Position numbers and translations under genes: made by a program. From contig JAEWGT010000009.1 of assembly GCA_023388175.1 (NCBI GenBank), positions 372,001 through 436,000 on the forward strand: a stretch of DNA of 64,000 nucleotides. The letters are read 5' to 3'. This document shows positions 37,083 to 46,290 of the stretch, piece after piece. Each line of letters starts with the position of its first letter. Position 1 is the first letter of the stretch. This stretch comes from Pseudomonadota bacterium. GTDB taxonomy: Bacteria; Pseudomonadota; Alphaproteobacteria; Rhizobiales; Devosiaceae. The notes beneath the pieces are model-generated. The model had not been told where the DNA came from. It saw only the letters and a list, made by a program, of their open reading frames with translations, and made no database searches.

Positions 37083-38099
37083 CTAAAGGAAAAATCGTCC
37101 GACATGAGCCAGCGCCATCTCGATATCGTCATCCCCGACATCGAGATGGGTGACCCAGCGCTGCTTCCCATAGCGGCCGGTAATGCCTACCCCCTGGGCC
37201 TCGAGATAAGGGGTCAGCTTCGCGCCGGTTTCGGGCTCCATATCCACCCAGACGATATTGGTATGTGGCATGGTCACGCGCAGGGCCGGGTGTCGGGCCA
37301 GCCCTTCGGCAAGCCGAGCCGCCCGCCTGTGATCATCTGCAAGCCGCTCGATATTGTGATCCAGTGCATAAAGACCCGCAGCAGCGAGGATGCCCGCCTG
37401 CCGCATGCCGCCACCCAGCATCTTGCGGTGCCGCCGCGCGGTCTCGATCAGGTTGGCGTGCCCGATCAGAACCGAGCCCACCGGCGCGCCCAGGCCCTTG
37501 GACAGGCAGATGGACACCGTGTCGAACCGCGCCGTAAAGCCGGCAATATCGGCCCCCAGAGCCGCACAGGCATTGAAGGCACGCGCCCCGTCCAGATGCA
37601 GTCCCAGACCATGCTTGTCAGCAAGGTCGGCCACTGCATCCATATAGGCCACCGGCAGGACCCGGCCGCCGAAGGTGTTTTCCAGCGCGATCACCCTCGT
37701 CGTGGCAAAATGGCTGTCGCCGGACTTGATGGCGGCTTCGATATCGCCCAGCGCCATCGTCCCATCCGGCAGATGCGCAATCGGCTGCGGCTGGATCGAG
37801 CCGAGAACAGCAGCGCCACCGGCTTCATACTTGTAGCAATGCGCATCCTGCCCGGCGATGAACTCATCCCCGCGCCCACAATGGCTCATCAGCGCCAGCA
37901 GGTTCGATTGCGTCCCTGTGGGTACAAACAACGCTGCGTCCTTGCCCAGCATTGCGGCCATGCGCTGTTCGAGCAGATTGACCGTGGGATCGTCACCAAA
38001 GACGTCATCGCCAACCTCGGCTGCGGCCATTGCCGCGCGCATGCCCTTGCTCGGGCGGGTTACGGTATCGGATCGAAAGTCATGGCGAATTGTATTCAT
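37083..38099 (-). CDS. ltaE: Low-specificity L-threonine aldolase
   Basis: 338 residues from ATG 38099; longer frames upstream read through the next gene. PLP fold-type I enzyme that splits L-threonine (or allo-threonine) to glycine and acetaldehyde. It begins FRSDTVTRPSKGMRAAMAAAEVGDDVFGDDPT, the typical N-terminus, and the PLP lysine is in CLSKGLGAPVGS. It lies 49 bases after the methyltransferase gene on the same strand. Confidence 0.92.
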   Translation of the reverse strand: MNTIRHDFRSDTVTRPSKGMRAAMAAAEVGDDVFGDDPTVNLLEQRMAAMLGKDAALFVPTGTQSNLLALMSHCGRGDEFIAGQDAHCYKYEAGGAAVLGSIQPQPIAHLPDGTMALGDIEAAIKSGDSHFATTRVIALENTFGGRVLPVAYMDAVADLADKHGLGLHLDGARAFNACAALGADIAGFTARFDTVSICLSKGLGAPVGSVLIGHANLIETARRHRKMLGGGMRQAGILAAAGLYALDHNIERLADDHRRAARLAEGLARHPALRVTMPHTNIVWVDMEPETGAKLTPYLEAQGVGITGRYGKQRWVTHLDVGDDDIEMALAHVGRFFL

Positions 38100-38148
38100 G
38101 GGTGGCTCCGGAACAGAACCCTCTTGTGCCAAGCCTGATCGGGCTTGG

Positions 38149-39126
38149 CTAGGCCGCCACGTCGCCGCCGGCCTCGCCGTCATTTGCGGCAGACAGTTCC
38201 AGCGCCGGCTTGCGCGCGACCACCAGGATGCCGGTAATCGGTGCGCCCCGATCGAACCGCAGCACGGCCGTTTCGAACCGCAGCACCTCAAGCCCAGCCA
38301 CCACCAATGCGTCGCGGGTGGCAGCCAGGCCATGGGCATAGCGCAGGCTCGGCCGCAGGAACACCGCTTCCTCGCCCTCATGCGCTTCAAGCGAAAAGGC
38401 CACCAGCCCACCGGGCTTCAGCGCCGGAACCAGCGCCGAAAGCACAGGCTGCAGCGCGCCGCAATAGATCAGCACATCGGCAGCCGTCATCAGGTCGGCC
38501 TCGGCGCGCCTGGCGCTCAGCGCCGCAACCAGTTCGGCTTTTTGCAGGCTGTCATAAATGCCCTTGCGTGCGGTCTCTGCGATCATGGCCGCAGAAATAT
38601 CGACGCCTTCGAGAAACCCGACCTTGCCGCGCAGCCGTGCGCCCATCAGGCCGGTGCCGCATCCAAGGTCCAGCGCCTTGTCGAACCCGGCAATTCCAAG
38701 GCGCGCCATCTCCTCCTCGACCATCTGGTCGAGCAGTTCGGGCACTCGATAGCCGAGCTTGCCCATCAGCGATTGCTCGAATTGCGGAGCATACTGGTCG
38801 AACAGCGCCTCGACATAACCGAGGGCCGTGCCATCACCGGCCGGTCCGGCATCATGGGCGGCCAGCTTGAGGCGCGCGCCGAACAGGCCCATGTCATCGA
38901 GCGCCTCCAGCCGTCTCCAGGCCGAAATCGCCGCAGACAGATGGCCGGCCTTTTCATGATAGGTGCCCAGCAGATCCCAGCCCGCGACCCAGTCGGGCGC
39001 CAGCTCCAGCGCCTGTTCCATGAGTTCGGCAGCAGCGGCATGCTCGCCGCCGTCAGCCAGCATGCGGGCATAATCGGCGCGCCGGTCGGCTATCGCATCC
39101 CCGGAGGAAAAAGACGCCCTGGTCAC
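38149..39126 (-). CDS. TPR-linked class I SAM methyltransferase
   Basis: About 325 residues from GTG 39126. The first 80 residues are a TPR-like pair of helices (YARMLADGGEHAAAAELMEQALELAPDWVAGWDLLG). They are followed by a Rossmann methyltransferase domain with SAM motif ALDLGCGTGLMGARL and the acidic VDISAAMI. A TTG at 39201 is a possible earlier start; neither has a convincing ribosome site. Substrate unknown. Confidence 0.78.
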   Translation of the reverse strand: MTRASFSSGDAIADRRADYARMLADGGEHAAAAELMEQALELAPDWVAGWDLLGTYHEKAGHLSAAISAWRRLEALDDMGLFGARLKLAAHDAGPAGDGTALGYVEALFDQYAPQFEQSLMGKLGYRVPELLDQMVEEEMARLGIAGFDKALDLGCGTGLMGARLRGKVGFLEGVDISAAMIAETARKGIYDSLQKAELVAALSARRAEADLMTAADVLIYCGALQPVLSALVPALKPGGLVAFSLEAHEGEEAVFLRPSLRYAHGLAATRDALVVAGLEVLRFETAVLRFDRGAPITGILVVARKPALELSAANDGEAGGDVAA

Positions 39127-39605
39127 GAAAGTGGCTTTCTTGAGAGACCGGCCCTCTTGGCGCGGCGCGCGGGATTTGCCGCAAGCGCGGAGAAAAGGCA
39201 AGCGAAATGCAGTAAAGATTTCGTGGCGCCATTTCGCCCTTCACAAATTGCCAGACTCTACTAAAATGTTAGCTGTTCGGTACGCCTTATTGCGCCGCCG
39301 GATCGCGCCGGATGAGCGCGCCAGTCGTTTCTGCCCGCGTCGGTCGGAAATTTTTATGAGCAAGCCATAGTTTGCCCGGCCAAGCGTCAGTTTGCCGGGC
39401 TCTTAGTCGTGACTACACGACATATTGATGCTCCGAAAAATTCGGGTTAGGCTGACTGGATCGAATATTGCGGCCGACTGATCTGAAAACGCGAAGCCAT
39501 TCGCCATTGCTGACGTCATCTTCCGATATTTCGATTCAATGTGGTTTCGGCCGGGTGCACGGCAGGGACCGCAACCAGCAGCGACTGCACGAGGGAACGC
39601 GCATT
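39127..39605. other. Gene-free control region and leader ahead of the cold shock gene
   Basis: No supported gene. A GCCCGGC (39374-39380) / GCCGGGC (39394-39400) stem lies near the left end. A TTGATG hexamer at 39427-39432 with TTAGGC 16 bases on is a possible promoter. That would give the cold shock gene a leader of about 150 bases, as cspA-type messages usually have. The far left part may hold the methyltransferase promoter. Confidence 0.4.
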
Positions 39606-39815
39606 ATGGCAACTGGCACCGTTAAGTGGTTCAATGGCCAAAAAGGGTATGGCTTCATTCAGCCGGACGAAGGTGGTGCGGACGTGTTCGTCCACATTTC
39701 CGCCGTCCAGCGCTCGGGGCTCAATGCCCTGGATGAAGGCCAGAAGGTCAGCTACGAGATCGTCAAGGACAAGCGGACAGGCAAGTCCGCGGCCGACAAT
39801 CTGACCGCCGCCTGA
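39606..39815 (+). CDS. Cold shock domain protein (CspA family)
   Basis: 69 residues, one cold shock domain. RNP1 is KGYGFI (residues 14-19) and RNP2 VFVHIS (27-32), so it binds single-stranded RNA or DNA. Opening MATGTVKWFNGQKGYGFIQP is the standard start. A long untranslated leader and an immediate terminator make it a single-gene transcript. Confidence 0.96.
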   Translation: MATGTVKWFNGQKGYGFIQPDEGGADVFVHISAVQRSGLNALDEGQKVSYEIVKDKRTGKSAADNLTAA

Positions 39816-39838
39816 ACCACGGGCGACTGACGGAAACG

Positions 39839-39872
39839 GGGCGTGCTCCTGCCGGAGCGCGCCCTTTTTATT
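39839..39872 (+). terminator. Rho-independent terminator of the cold shock gene
   Basis: GGGCGTGCTCC (39839-39849), TGCC loop, GGAGCGCGCCC (39854-39864), an 11-base stem with one G-T pair, then TTTTTATTT. It ends 6 bases before the stop of the convergent dehydrogenase gene. Confidence 0.9.
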
Positions 39873-39877
39873 TGGCT

Positions 39878-41023
39878 TTACGGCGCGTCCGGGGCAATGC
39901 GGATCAGCTGGCCATTGCTGTGATCGGTCAGCAGATAGATGGCGCCATCCGCGCCGACGCGGACGTCGCGGATACGGCCCAACTGCCCTGAAAACAGATA
40001 TTCCTGCCCCACGACCTCATCGCCCTCCATGTCGAGCCGCGCCAGAAGATTGCCGCTCAGCCCGCCCAGCAGCAGGTCGCCTTCCCATTGAGGGAACAGA
40101 TCGCCGGAATAGAAAGCCAGCCCCGAAGGGGAGATCGATGGGTCCCAATAGTAAAGGGGCTGCTCCATGCCGTCCTTTTCCTGGCCTTCCCCGATCGGCA
40201 GCCCCGAATAGTCGCGGCCATAGGTAATCACGGGCCAGCCGTAATTCCTGCCGCCCTGCACAAGGTTCAGCTCGTCGCCGCCCTGCGCTCCATGTTCGAC
40301 CACGAACAGCGCGCCGTCGCTTTCCCTGATCGTTGCGCCTTGCGGATTGCGATGACCGATACTCCAGAACGGGGCCGCCCAGTTCTCCAGCCCTGGATTA
40401 TCCGCAGGGATCGATCCGTCCGGGCTGATGCGAACCACCCCTCCCGCCAGGTCGGCTGCATCCTGCGCCCGGTCCATCGTGCCGCGATCCCCAAGCGTCA
40501 CGAACAGGTTGCCGTCGGCGCCCACGACGATCCGGGAGCCGAAGTGGCGGTTGGCATTGTCGAAATTGTTCATCCGGAAGATCACCTGCTGGTCCTCCAG
40601 CCGTCCACCCGCCCCCTCCAGCACCAGCCGCGCCGCCATCACTGCCGTGCCGGTGCCGCGCTGCAGCCCGGCGGCAGCCGCCGGTTCCGCATAGCTGAAA
40701 TAGATCCGTCCGCTCTCGCTGAAATCCGGCGCCAGCGCCAGGTCGAGCAGCCCGCCCTGGCCGCGCGCAACCACGTCGGGAACCCCCTCGATCGGCGTGC
40801 CCGCTCCACCATCGGCGATGACAACCAGCCGTCCCGCTCGTTCGGTCACCAGAAACCGCCCGTCGGGCAGGAAGGCCAGCGCCCAGGGGTGTTCCAGTCC
40901 CTCGGCCAGCACGGTGGCGCTCAGCGGTCCGGCGCTCGAATCCACCGACTGCGCCATGCCCGGCGATACCAGAACAGTTCCGGCGGTGAGCAGGGCGGAG
41001 AGAGTGTGGAGCGGAGCCTTCAT
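39878..41023 (-). CDS. PQQ-dependent soluble aldose sugar dehydrogenase (YliI/Asd-like)
   Basis: 381 residues from ATG 41023 (AAGGTAG upstream) with a Sec signal (LHTLSALLTAGTVLVSPGMAQS). It is a six-bladed propeller of the soluble glucose/sorbosone dehydrogenase family: EHPWALAFLPDGRFLVTERAGRL, GGLLDLALAPDF, NRHFGSRIVVGADGNLFVTLGDRG, HRNPQGA and EHGAQGGDELN are the family blocks. It should oxidise aldoses in the periplasm if PQQ is available; no PQQ genes are in the window. Confidence 0.9.
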   Translation of the reverse strand: MKAPLHTLSALLTAGTVLVSPGMAQSVDSSAGPLSATVLAEGLEHPWALAFLPDGRFLVTERAGRLVVIADGGAGTPIEGVPDVVARGQGGLLDLALAPDFSESGRIYFSYAEPAAAAGLQRGTGTAVMAARLVLEGAGGRLEDQQVIFRMNNFDNANRHFGSRIVVGADGNLFVTLGDRGTMDRAQDAADLAGGVVRISPDGSIPADNPGLENWAAPFWSIGHRNPQGATIRESDGALFVVEHGAQGGDELNLVQGGRNYGWPVITYGRDYSGLPIGEGQEKDGMEQPLYYWDPSISPSGLAFYSGDLFPQWEGDLLLGGLSGNLLARLDMEGDEVVGQEYLFSGQLGRIRDVRVGADGAIYLLTDHSNGQLIRIAPDAP

Positions 41024-41310
41024 TAATCTACCTTCTGGGGGGCTGGGCGGCCGCCATTGCATTGCCATGTGGAGTGCCCATATCAACTGGGCCCAGCCGC
41101 TTGACCGCAACGTGGCCGCGGGGCAAGCTGGTTCCCATCTCCCTGAAAACTTATCGTGAAGCACGCGCCGAACGAAGCTTGGCGGGGGGAAGCCATGTCG
41201 GGCGGCCAAGGCCGCCACTGGCAATCAGCAGTTTCAAGGAGTGTCGCGGCTCGGGAGGACCAGCCGCGCACAGGTTTTTCTTTTCCGAGCCGATTGGAGG
41301 CAGGACCATT

Positions 41311-41784
41311 ATGGACAAGATCCCGATGACGGTGCAGGGGCACAAGGCCCTCACTGCCGAGTACGAGCACCGCACCCAGAGCGAGCGCCGCAGGATCATC
41401 GATGCCATCTCCGAAGCGCGCGCCCATGGCGACCTTTCGGAAAATGCCGAATATTCCGCAGCCAAGGAACAGCAAAGCCTCAACGAGGGCCGCATCCAGG
41501 AGCTCGAATCCATGCTGGCTCTGGCCGACATCATCGATGTCACCAAGCTGAGTGGCGACAAGGTGAAGTTTGGCGCCACGGTCACCTTCCTCGACGAGGA
41601 TACCGAAGAGGAAAAGACCTACCAGATCGTGGGTGATCCGGAGACCGACGCCTCGGCTGGCCGCATTTCCATCTCCTCCCCCATCGCCCGCGCCATGATC
41701 GGCAAGGAGGAGGGCGATTCGTTCGAAGTGGCCGCGCCCGGTGGCGCGCGCAGCTATGAGATCGTCAAGATAGAGTATATCTGA
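41311..41784 (+). CDS. greA: Transcription elongation factor GreA
   Basis: 157 residues from ATG 41311 (GGAGGCAGG upstream). The N-terminal coiled coil carries the HGDLSENAEYSAAKE tip whose acidic residues stimulate RNA polymerase cleavage of backtracked RNA, and the C-terminal FKBP-like domain ends GARSYEIVKIEYI. Standard length and motifs. Confidence 0.97.
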   Translation: MDKIPMTVQGHKALTAEYEHRTQSERRRIIDAISEARAHGDLSENAEYSAAKEQQSLNEGRIQELESMLALADIIDVTKLSGDKVKFGATVTFLDEDTEEEKTYQIVGDPETDASAGRISISSPIARAMIGKEEGDSFEVAAPGGARSYEIVKIEYI

Positions 41785-41829
41785 CGCCTAAAATTTGGGC
41801 GTTACCGCAATATCCTGTGTCTTTCCTGC

Positions 41830-41862
41830 TCACTCCCGCAAGCATCTGCTCGGCGGGAGTGA
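41830..41862 (+). terminator. Hairpin after greA
   Basis: TCACTCCCGC at 41830-41839 pairs perfectly with GCGGGAGTGA at 41853-41862; the following CTTTGCCTTG is only mildly T-rich. It probably separates greA from trxB. Confidence 0.5.
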
Positions 41863-41938
41863 CTTTGCCTTGAAACATTCCGCCTTCCCCTCTTAACTAG
41901 AGGCGAGGGAGATTTCCTGTTTTTGGAGAAGCCTCGCG

Positions 41939-42889
41939 ATGCACGCGAAAGTCATCATCATTGGCTCCGGCCCGGCCGGCTATACCGCTGCCATCTATGC
42001 GGCGCGTGCCATGCTTGAACCGGTGATGATTCAGGGCCTCCAGCCCGGTGGCCAGCTCACAATCACCACCGATGTCGAAAACTATCCCGGCTTTGCCGAT
42101 GTCATCCAGGGCCCCTGGCTCATGGACCAGATGAAGGCGCAGGCCGAGCATGTCGGGACGAAAATCGTCAACGACATCATCACTGCGGTCGATTTCGACC
42201 GTCGCCCCTTCGTGCTCACCGGCGATAGCGGTGATACCTATACGGCTGACAGCGTCATCATCACCACCGGTGCGCAGGCCAAATGGCTTGGTTTGCCCTC
42301 CGAGCAGAAATTCCAGGGCTTTGGCGTATCCGCCTGTGCCACCTGCGATGGCTTCTTCTATCGCGGCAAGCAGGTGCTTGTGGTCGGCGGCGGCAATACT
42401 GCTGTCGAGGAAGCCCTGTTCCTTACCAATTTCGCCGAGAAGGTCATCGTCGTGCATCGCCGCGACGAGTTCCGCGCCGAGCGCATCCTGCAGGAGCGGC
42501 TGTTCAAGCATCCAAAGATCGAAGTGCGCTGGAATACCGAAGTCGTCGAAGTGGGCGGCGCGCCCATGCCGCCTTCCGTCAACACGGTGACGCTGAAAAA
42601 CCGCGCCACTGGCGAGACCTATGAACAGCCCATCGACGGGGTGTTCGTCGCCATCGGCCATGCTCCCGCAACCTCGATTTTTTCGGGCAAGCTCGACATG
42701 AAGCCGGGCGGCTATCTCCAGGTTAAGCCCGGTACGACCGAGACCAATATTCCCGGCGTTTTCGCCGCTGGCGACGTCACCGACGATGTCTATCGCCAGG
42801 CTGTCACCGCCGCCGGCATGGGCTGCATGGCCGCGCTCGATGCCGAGCGCTTCCTTGCCGCGCACGAGCTGGCCGAGGCGGCAGAGTAA
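41939..42889 (+). CDS. trxB: Thioredoxin reductase
   Basis: 316 residues; NADPH-dependent FAD flavoprotein that reduces thioredoxin. FAD motif GSGPAGYTAA (9-18), redox disulphide C133-A-T-C136 in SACATCDGFF, NADPH motif VGGGNTAVEEA, and final FAD motif GVFAAGDVTDDVYRQ. GGAG lies upstream of ATG 41939. A LysR gene follows after 111 bases. Confidence 0.97.
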   Translation: MHAKVIIIGSGPAGYTAAIYAARAMLEPVMIQGLQPGGQLTITTDVENYPGFADVIQGPWLMDQMKAQAEHVGTKIVNDIITAVDFDRRPFVLTGDSGDTYTADSVIITTGAQAKWLGLPSEQKFQGFGVSACATCDGFFYRGKQVLVVGGGNTAVEEALFLTNFAEKVIVVHRRDEFRAERILQERLFKHPKIEVRWNTEVVEVGGAPMPPSVNTVTLKNRATGETYEQPIDGVFVAIGHAPATSIFSGKLDMKPGGYLQVKPGTTETNIPGVFAAGDVTDDVYRQAVTAAGMGCMAALDAERFLAAHELAEAAE

Positions 42890-43000
42890 GGCAACGCACG
42901 ATGAATATGGAAAAATCCTTCTTCGTCACAATTCCTGCGCCCCTTTGCTCTAAGGCGGCGAACACGGCTCGACCTGGCTGAAAACGATAAAGAAAGCGTC

Positions 43001-43900
43001 ATGAAAATGCTCGACTGGGACAAGCTTCGGATTTTCCACACCGCCGCCGAGTCGGGCTCTTTCACTCACGCAGCCGAAAAGCTGGGCATGAGCCAGTCGG
43101 CAGTGTCACGCCAGATTTCGGCGCTCGAAGACGATCTGGGCTTGAAGCTCTTCATCCGCCATGCGCGCGGCCTGGTGCTGACGGAGGTGGGCGAGCAATT
43201 GTTCCGCACCGCCCATCGCATGCACTGGGAGCTTCAGCAGGTCGAAACCCAGATGTCCGAAAGTCAGGACGTCCCCACCGGCCCGCTGATCGTTACCACC
43301 ACGGTGGGTATCGGCTCCACCTGGCTTTCCTCCCGGCTCGATGAGTTTTTGAAACTCTATCCGCTGATCCAGCTCGAAATCCGCCTCAACGACGCCGAAC
43401 TCGATCTGGCCATGCGCGAGGCCGATGTGGCCATCCGTCTGCATCGTCCCAACCAGTCGGAAATGATTCAGCGCAAGCTGTTCACCGTCCACAATCACTT
43501 CTATGCCAGCAATTCCTATATCGACGAGCACGGCATGCCCGCGTCGCCCGAGGAACTGGACGATCACCGCGTCATCAGCTTCGGCGAGCCGGTCCCCTCC
43601 TATCTGGGCGACATCAATTACCTCGAGCGCATGGGGCGTTCCGATTCCAGTCCGCGCCGCGCCGCCCTGCGCGTCAATGCCATCTATGGCATGATGCAGG
43701 CCTGCCGTGCCGGCATTGGCATTGCCATGCTGCCCGATTACGTGACGGAAAAGGAGGACGGTCTGGTTCAGATTCTCCCCGAGATCGAACTGCCCGCCTA
43801 CGAGGCCTATTTCGTCTATCCGCCCGCCCTCAAGAATTCCAAGCGCGTCGGCGTCTTCCGCGACTTTCTCGTGTCGAAGGCGCGGGAATGGAGCTTCTAG
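43001..43900 (+). CDS. lsrB: LysR-family regulator, LsrB/VtlR-like
   Basis: 299 residues. LysR helix-turn-helix (TAAESGSFTHAAEKLGMSQSAVSRQISALEDDLG) and a substrate-binding-like effector domain. The trxB-LysR neighbourhood and the start MKMLDWDKLRIFHTAAESGSF are typical of the Rhizobiales regulators LsrB (S. meliloti, redox and surface polysaccharide control) and VtlR (Brucella). The orthology call rests on context and general look, not an alignment. Confidence 0.78.
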   Translation: MKMLDWDKLRIFHTAAESGSFTHAAEKLGMSQSAVSRQISALEDDLGLKLFIRHARGLVLTEVGEQLFRTAHRMHWELQQVETQMSESQDVPTGPLIVTTTVGIGSTWLSSRLDEFLKLYPLIQLEIRLNDAELDLAMREADVAIRLHRPNQSEMIQRKLFTVHNHFYASNSYIDEHGMPASPEELDDHRVISFGEPVPSYLGDINYLERMGRSDSSPRRAALRVNAIYGMMQACRAGIGIAMLPDYVTEKEDGLVQILPEIELPAYEAYFVYPPALKNSKRVGVFRDFLVSKAREWSF

Positions 43901-43967
43901 CCCCAGCCGGGTCCCGCGGATGACGCGATTGTCGGCGATCGCGGATCACATCTCAACCGGAATGAGC

Positions 43968-43997
43968 AAGTCCTGAGCCTAATGGCCCAGGACTTTT
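43968..43997 (+). terminator. Likely lysR terminator inside the 3-prime end of the SulP gene
   Basis: AAGTCCTG (43968-43975) and CAGGACTT (43988-43995) form a perfect 8-base stem, with the run of T reaching 43997 in the plus direction. The right arm lies within the last codons of the convergent SulP gene. Confidence 0.45.
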
Positions 43998-45463
43998 GCC
44001 ATGGCATTGGGCTGATCGTGCATGGCCAGCTCGTCCATGATGGTAGCGCTGGCATCATTGAGCCCGATCACCTCGACCTCGATGCCCGCCTTGCGGAACT
44101 TGAGCACGGCAATGTCGATGGCATTGACCCCGGTCAGGTCCCAGATATGGGCCTTGCTGACGTCGATATTCACCGCGGTGACCGGCTCTGAAAAGTCGAG
44201 GGCGGCCAGAAAATCCTCGGCCGAGGCAAAGAACAATTGCCCCTCGATCCGGTAATCGCGCCGGGACCCATCCTGGCTCAGGATCGAGGTCACCCGGAAG
44301 ATCTGTGCCACTTTCCACGCAAAGAAGATGCCCGAGAGCAGCACGCCGACGCCCACGCCAAGCGCAAGATTGTGAGTCCAGACCACGACGATAACCGTGG
44401 CGAGCATGACCAGGCTGGAGCGGCGCGGATGATGGCCAAGGTCGCGCAGCGAGGACCAGCTGAACGTGCTGATCGACACCATGATCATGATCGCCACGAG
44501 CGCCGGCATGGGAATCAGCCCCACCAGGTCACCAAGCACCAGCAGCAGAAAGAGCAGGAATGTCCCGGCGATGAAGGTTGAAAGGCGTGTCCGCCCCCCC
44601 GACTTCACATTGATGACCGACTGGCCGATCATCGCGCAGCCGGCCATACCGCCGAACAGGCCGCTGGCGATATTGGCGATGCCTTGCCCGACGCTTTCGC
44701 GGTTCTTGTCGCTGCTGGTATCGGTCATCCGGTCGACGATCGATGCGGTCAGAAGGCTTTCGAGCAAGCCAACGGCAGCCACGGCAGTTGACGTCGGAAG
44801 GATGATCCAAAGCGTCTCGAGATTGAGCGGCACCTGCGGAAACACCAGCATCGGCAGCACGTCAGGCAATTCGCCCAGGTCGCCAACCGAGCGGACGTCG
44901 ACGCCGATGGCGAGGGCAAGCGCTGTGAGCACAAGGATGCAAACGAGCGGGGACGGAACGGCTTTGGTGAGGCGCGGAAACAGGTAGATGATGGCCAGGC
45001 CCGCCGCGATCATCACATAGGTCTCCCATGTGACCCCGACCAGTTCAGGCAATTGCGCCATGAAGATCAGGATGGCCAGCGCGTTGACAAAGCCGGTGAG
45101 CACCGAGCGGGAGACAAAGCGCATGACATAGCCGACGCGCAGCCAGCCTGCGACGATCTGGATAATGCCCGCAAGGATGGTCGCAGCCAGCAGATACTGC
45201 AGGCCATGATCGCGAACCAGCGCGCCGAACAGAACCGCCGTTGCAGCGGTTGCCGCCGAAATCATCGCCGGACGCCCGCCGGCAAAGGATATGACGATGG
45301 CGATCACGACCGAAGCGTAAAGTCCCACACGGGGATCGACGCCGGCAATGATCGAAAAGCCAATGGCTTCGGGGATGAGAGCAAGGGCCACAACGATGCC
45401 CGAAAGCACGTTGGAGCGGACATCCGTGAACCAGTCACGGCGAATTTTTTCGATTGAGAACAT
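43979..45463 (-). CDS. SulP-family anion transporter with STAS domain
   Basis: 494 residues from ATG 45463. About ten to twelve membrane segments with SulP features (IPEAIGFSIIAGVDPRVGLYAS; GQGIANIASGLFGGMAGCAMIGQSVINVKSGGRTRLST), then a C-terminal STAS domain (VDVSKAH-type core IDVSKAHIWDLTGVNAIDIAVLKF). It may carry sulphate, bicarbonate or other anions. Being next to the arsenic operon is probably coincidence. Confidence 0.88.
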   Translation of the reverse strand: MFSIEKIRRDWFTDVRSNVLSGIVVALALIPEAIGFSIIAGVDPRVGLYASVVIAIVISFAGGRPAMISAATAATAVLFGALVRDHGLQYLLAATILAGIIQIVAGWLRVGYVMRFVSRSVLTGFVNALAILIFMAQLPELVGVTWETYVMIAAGLAIIYLFPRLTKAVPSPLVCILVLTALALAIGVDVRSVGDLGELPDVLPMLVFPQVPLNLETLWIILPTSTAVAAVGLLESLLTASIVDRMTDTSSDKNRESVGQGIANIASGLFGGMAGCAMIGQSVINVKSGGRTRLSTFIAGTFLLFLLLVLGDLVGLIPMPALVAIMIMVSISTFSWSSLRDLGHHPRRSSLVMLATVIVVVWTHNLALGVGVGVLLSGIFFAWKVAQIFRVTSILSQDGSRRDYRIEGQLFFASAEDFLAALDFSEPVTAVNIDVSKAHIWDLTGVNAIDIAVLKFRKAGIEVEVIGLNDASATIMDELAMHDQPNAMAKVLGH

Positions 45464-45734
45464 CAAGAGCACACAAATCCGTCTGAGCGGTCGGCAAAGC
45501 GAGCCGGTCAAATTGGTTTTCTTGATTATCCGGCGGATTGGCGGCCGGAAGAGCCACCCGGGATTGCACCGGGTCCGAGGTGAGTGTGGCAGGGTTTGCC
45601 ATACTGTCCGCAAGGTGACAACCGGCAAGTTCCCAGCTCGTCCGCTTGCGGCCATCCACAACAGCTCTCGCAGATCCGAAAGCGGCCACATGTTGGCGCA
45701 GGGGGGCTTGCCAATTGCCGGCTAACCGTATTTT
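45464..45734. other. Divergent interval between SulP and arsR genes
   Basis: No gene supported. It should hold the SulP promoter, but I see no convincing -35/-10 pair. Open frames across it are continuations of the SulP frame without membrane character. Confidence 0.4.
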
Positions 45735-45762
45735 ATCTCAATAATCATTGAAATATTGAGAT
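45735..45762. promoter_or_regulatory. ArsR operator overlapping the arsR start
   Basis: ATCTCAATA (45735-45743) and TATTGAGAT (45754-45762) are perfect 9-base inverted arms 10 bases apart. The right arm includes the first two bases of ATG 45761. A bound ArsR dimer here would block both promoter and translation start. Confidence 0.65.
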
Positions 45763-46123
45763 GGCAATGAACGAACATCAAGCCTTGGGGGCCTTTGCCG
45801 CACTGTCCCAGGAAACGAGGCTGCGGATTGTACGGCTGCTGGTGGCGGCTGGCCCTGATGGCATGGCCGCCGGCAGCATTGGCGAGGCAATGGATGCCTC
45901 ATCGTCCCGCATGTCGTTTCACCTGAGCCAGCTTGAACATGCGGGGCTGATTGAGTCGCGGCGCGACGGCCGCTGGATCATTTACAGCGCCACCTATCCG
46001 GCCCTTGCCGGTCTCGTCGAATTTCTGATGCGGGATTGCTGCCAGGGTCATCCCGAAGTGTGCCAGCCAGCCGTTACCGCCTTGACCTGCTGTGACCCAA
46101 TCAAGAGCACTGCCCATGCCTGA
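45761..46123 (+). CDS. arsR: ArsR-family arsenite-responsive repressor
   Basis: 120 residues. Winged helix (ETRLRIVRLLVAAGPDGMAAGSIGEAMDASSSRMSFHLSQLEHAGLI). Cysteines cluster at C93, C94, C101, C110 and C111, so arsenite binding near the C-terminus, as in some proteobacterial ArsR types, is likely. ATG 45761 lies in the operator; ATG 45767 is an equally possible start (118 residues). It overlaps the following remnant by 8 bases. Confidence 0.9.
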   Translation: MAMNEHQALGAFAALSQETRLRIVRLLVAAGPDGMAAGSIGEAMDASSSRMSFHLSQLEHAGLIESRRDGRWIIYSATYPALAGLVEFLMRDCCQGHPEVCQPAVTALTCCDPIKSTAHA

Positions 46124-46283
46124 ACCCGTTTATAATGTGCTGTTTCTCTGCACCGCCATGAACCGGATTTCGGCGTTTACTGCCCTGCCTGTCGCGTCTC
46201 TCGATGAATCGTCCCTCAAGGTGCAATTCATCGAAATCGGGCAAGCCGAAGGGGCGTCCAAGCCCCACATCAGCGCCGCGTGA
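46116..46283 (+). pseudogene. Remnant of LMW-phosphatase-type arsenate reductase (internal deletion)
   Basis: A 55-codon frame joins the N-terminus of the thioredoxin-linked ArsC family (MPEPVYNVLFLCT, up to the catalytic cysteine) to what looks like its C-terminus (MNRISAFTALPVASLDESSLKVQFIEIGQ). The CTGNSARS phosphate loop beyond CT and the middle hundred or so residues are missing, yet the frame is kept; the junction is near 46155. It cannot be an active reductase. The following intact arsC presumably does the work. Confidence 0.7.
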
Positions 46284-46290
46284 GAGCAGC

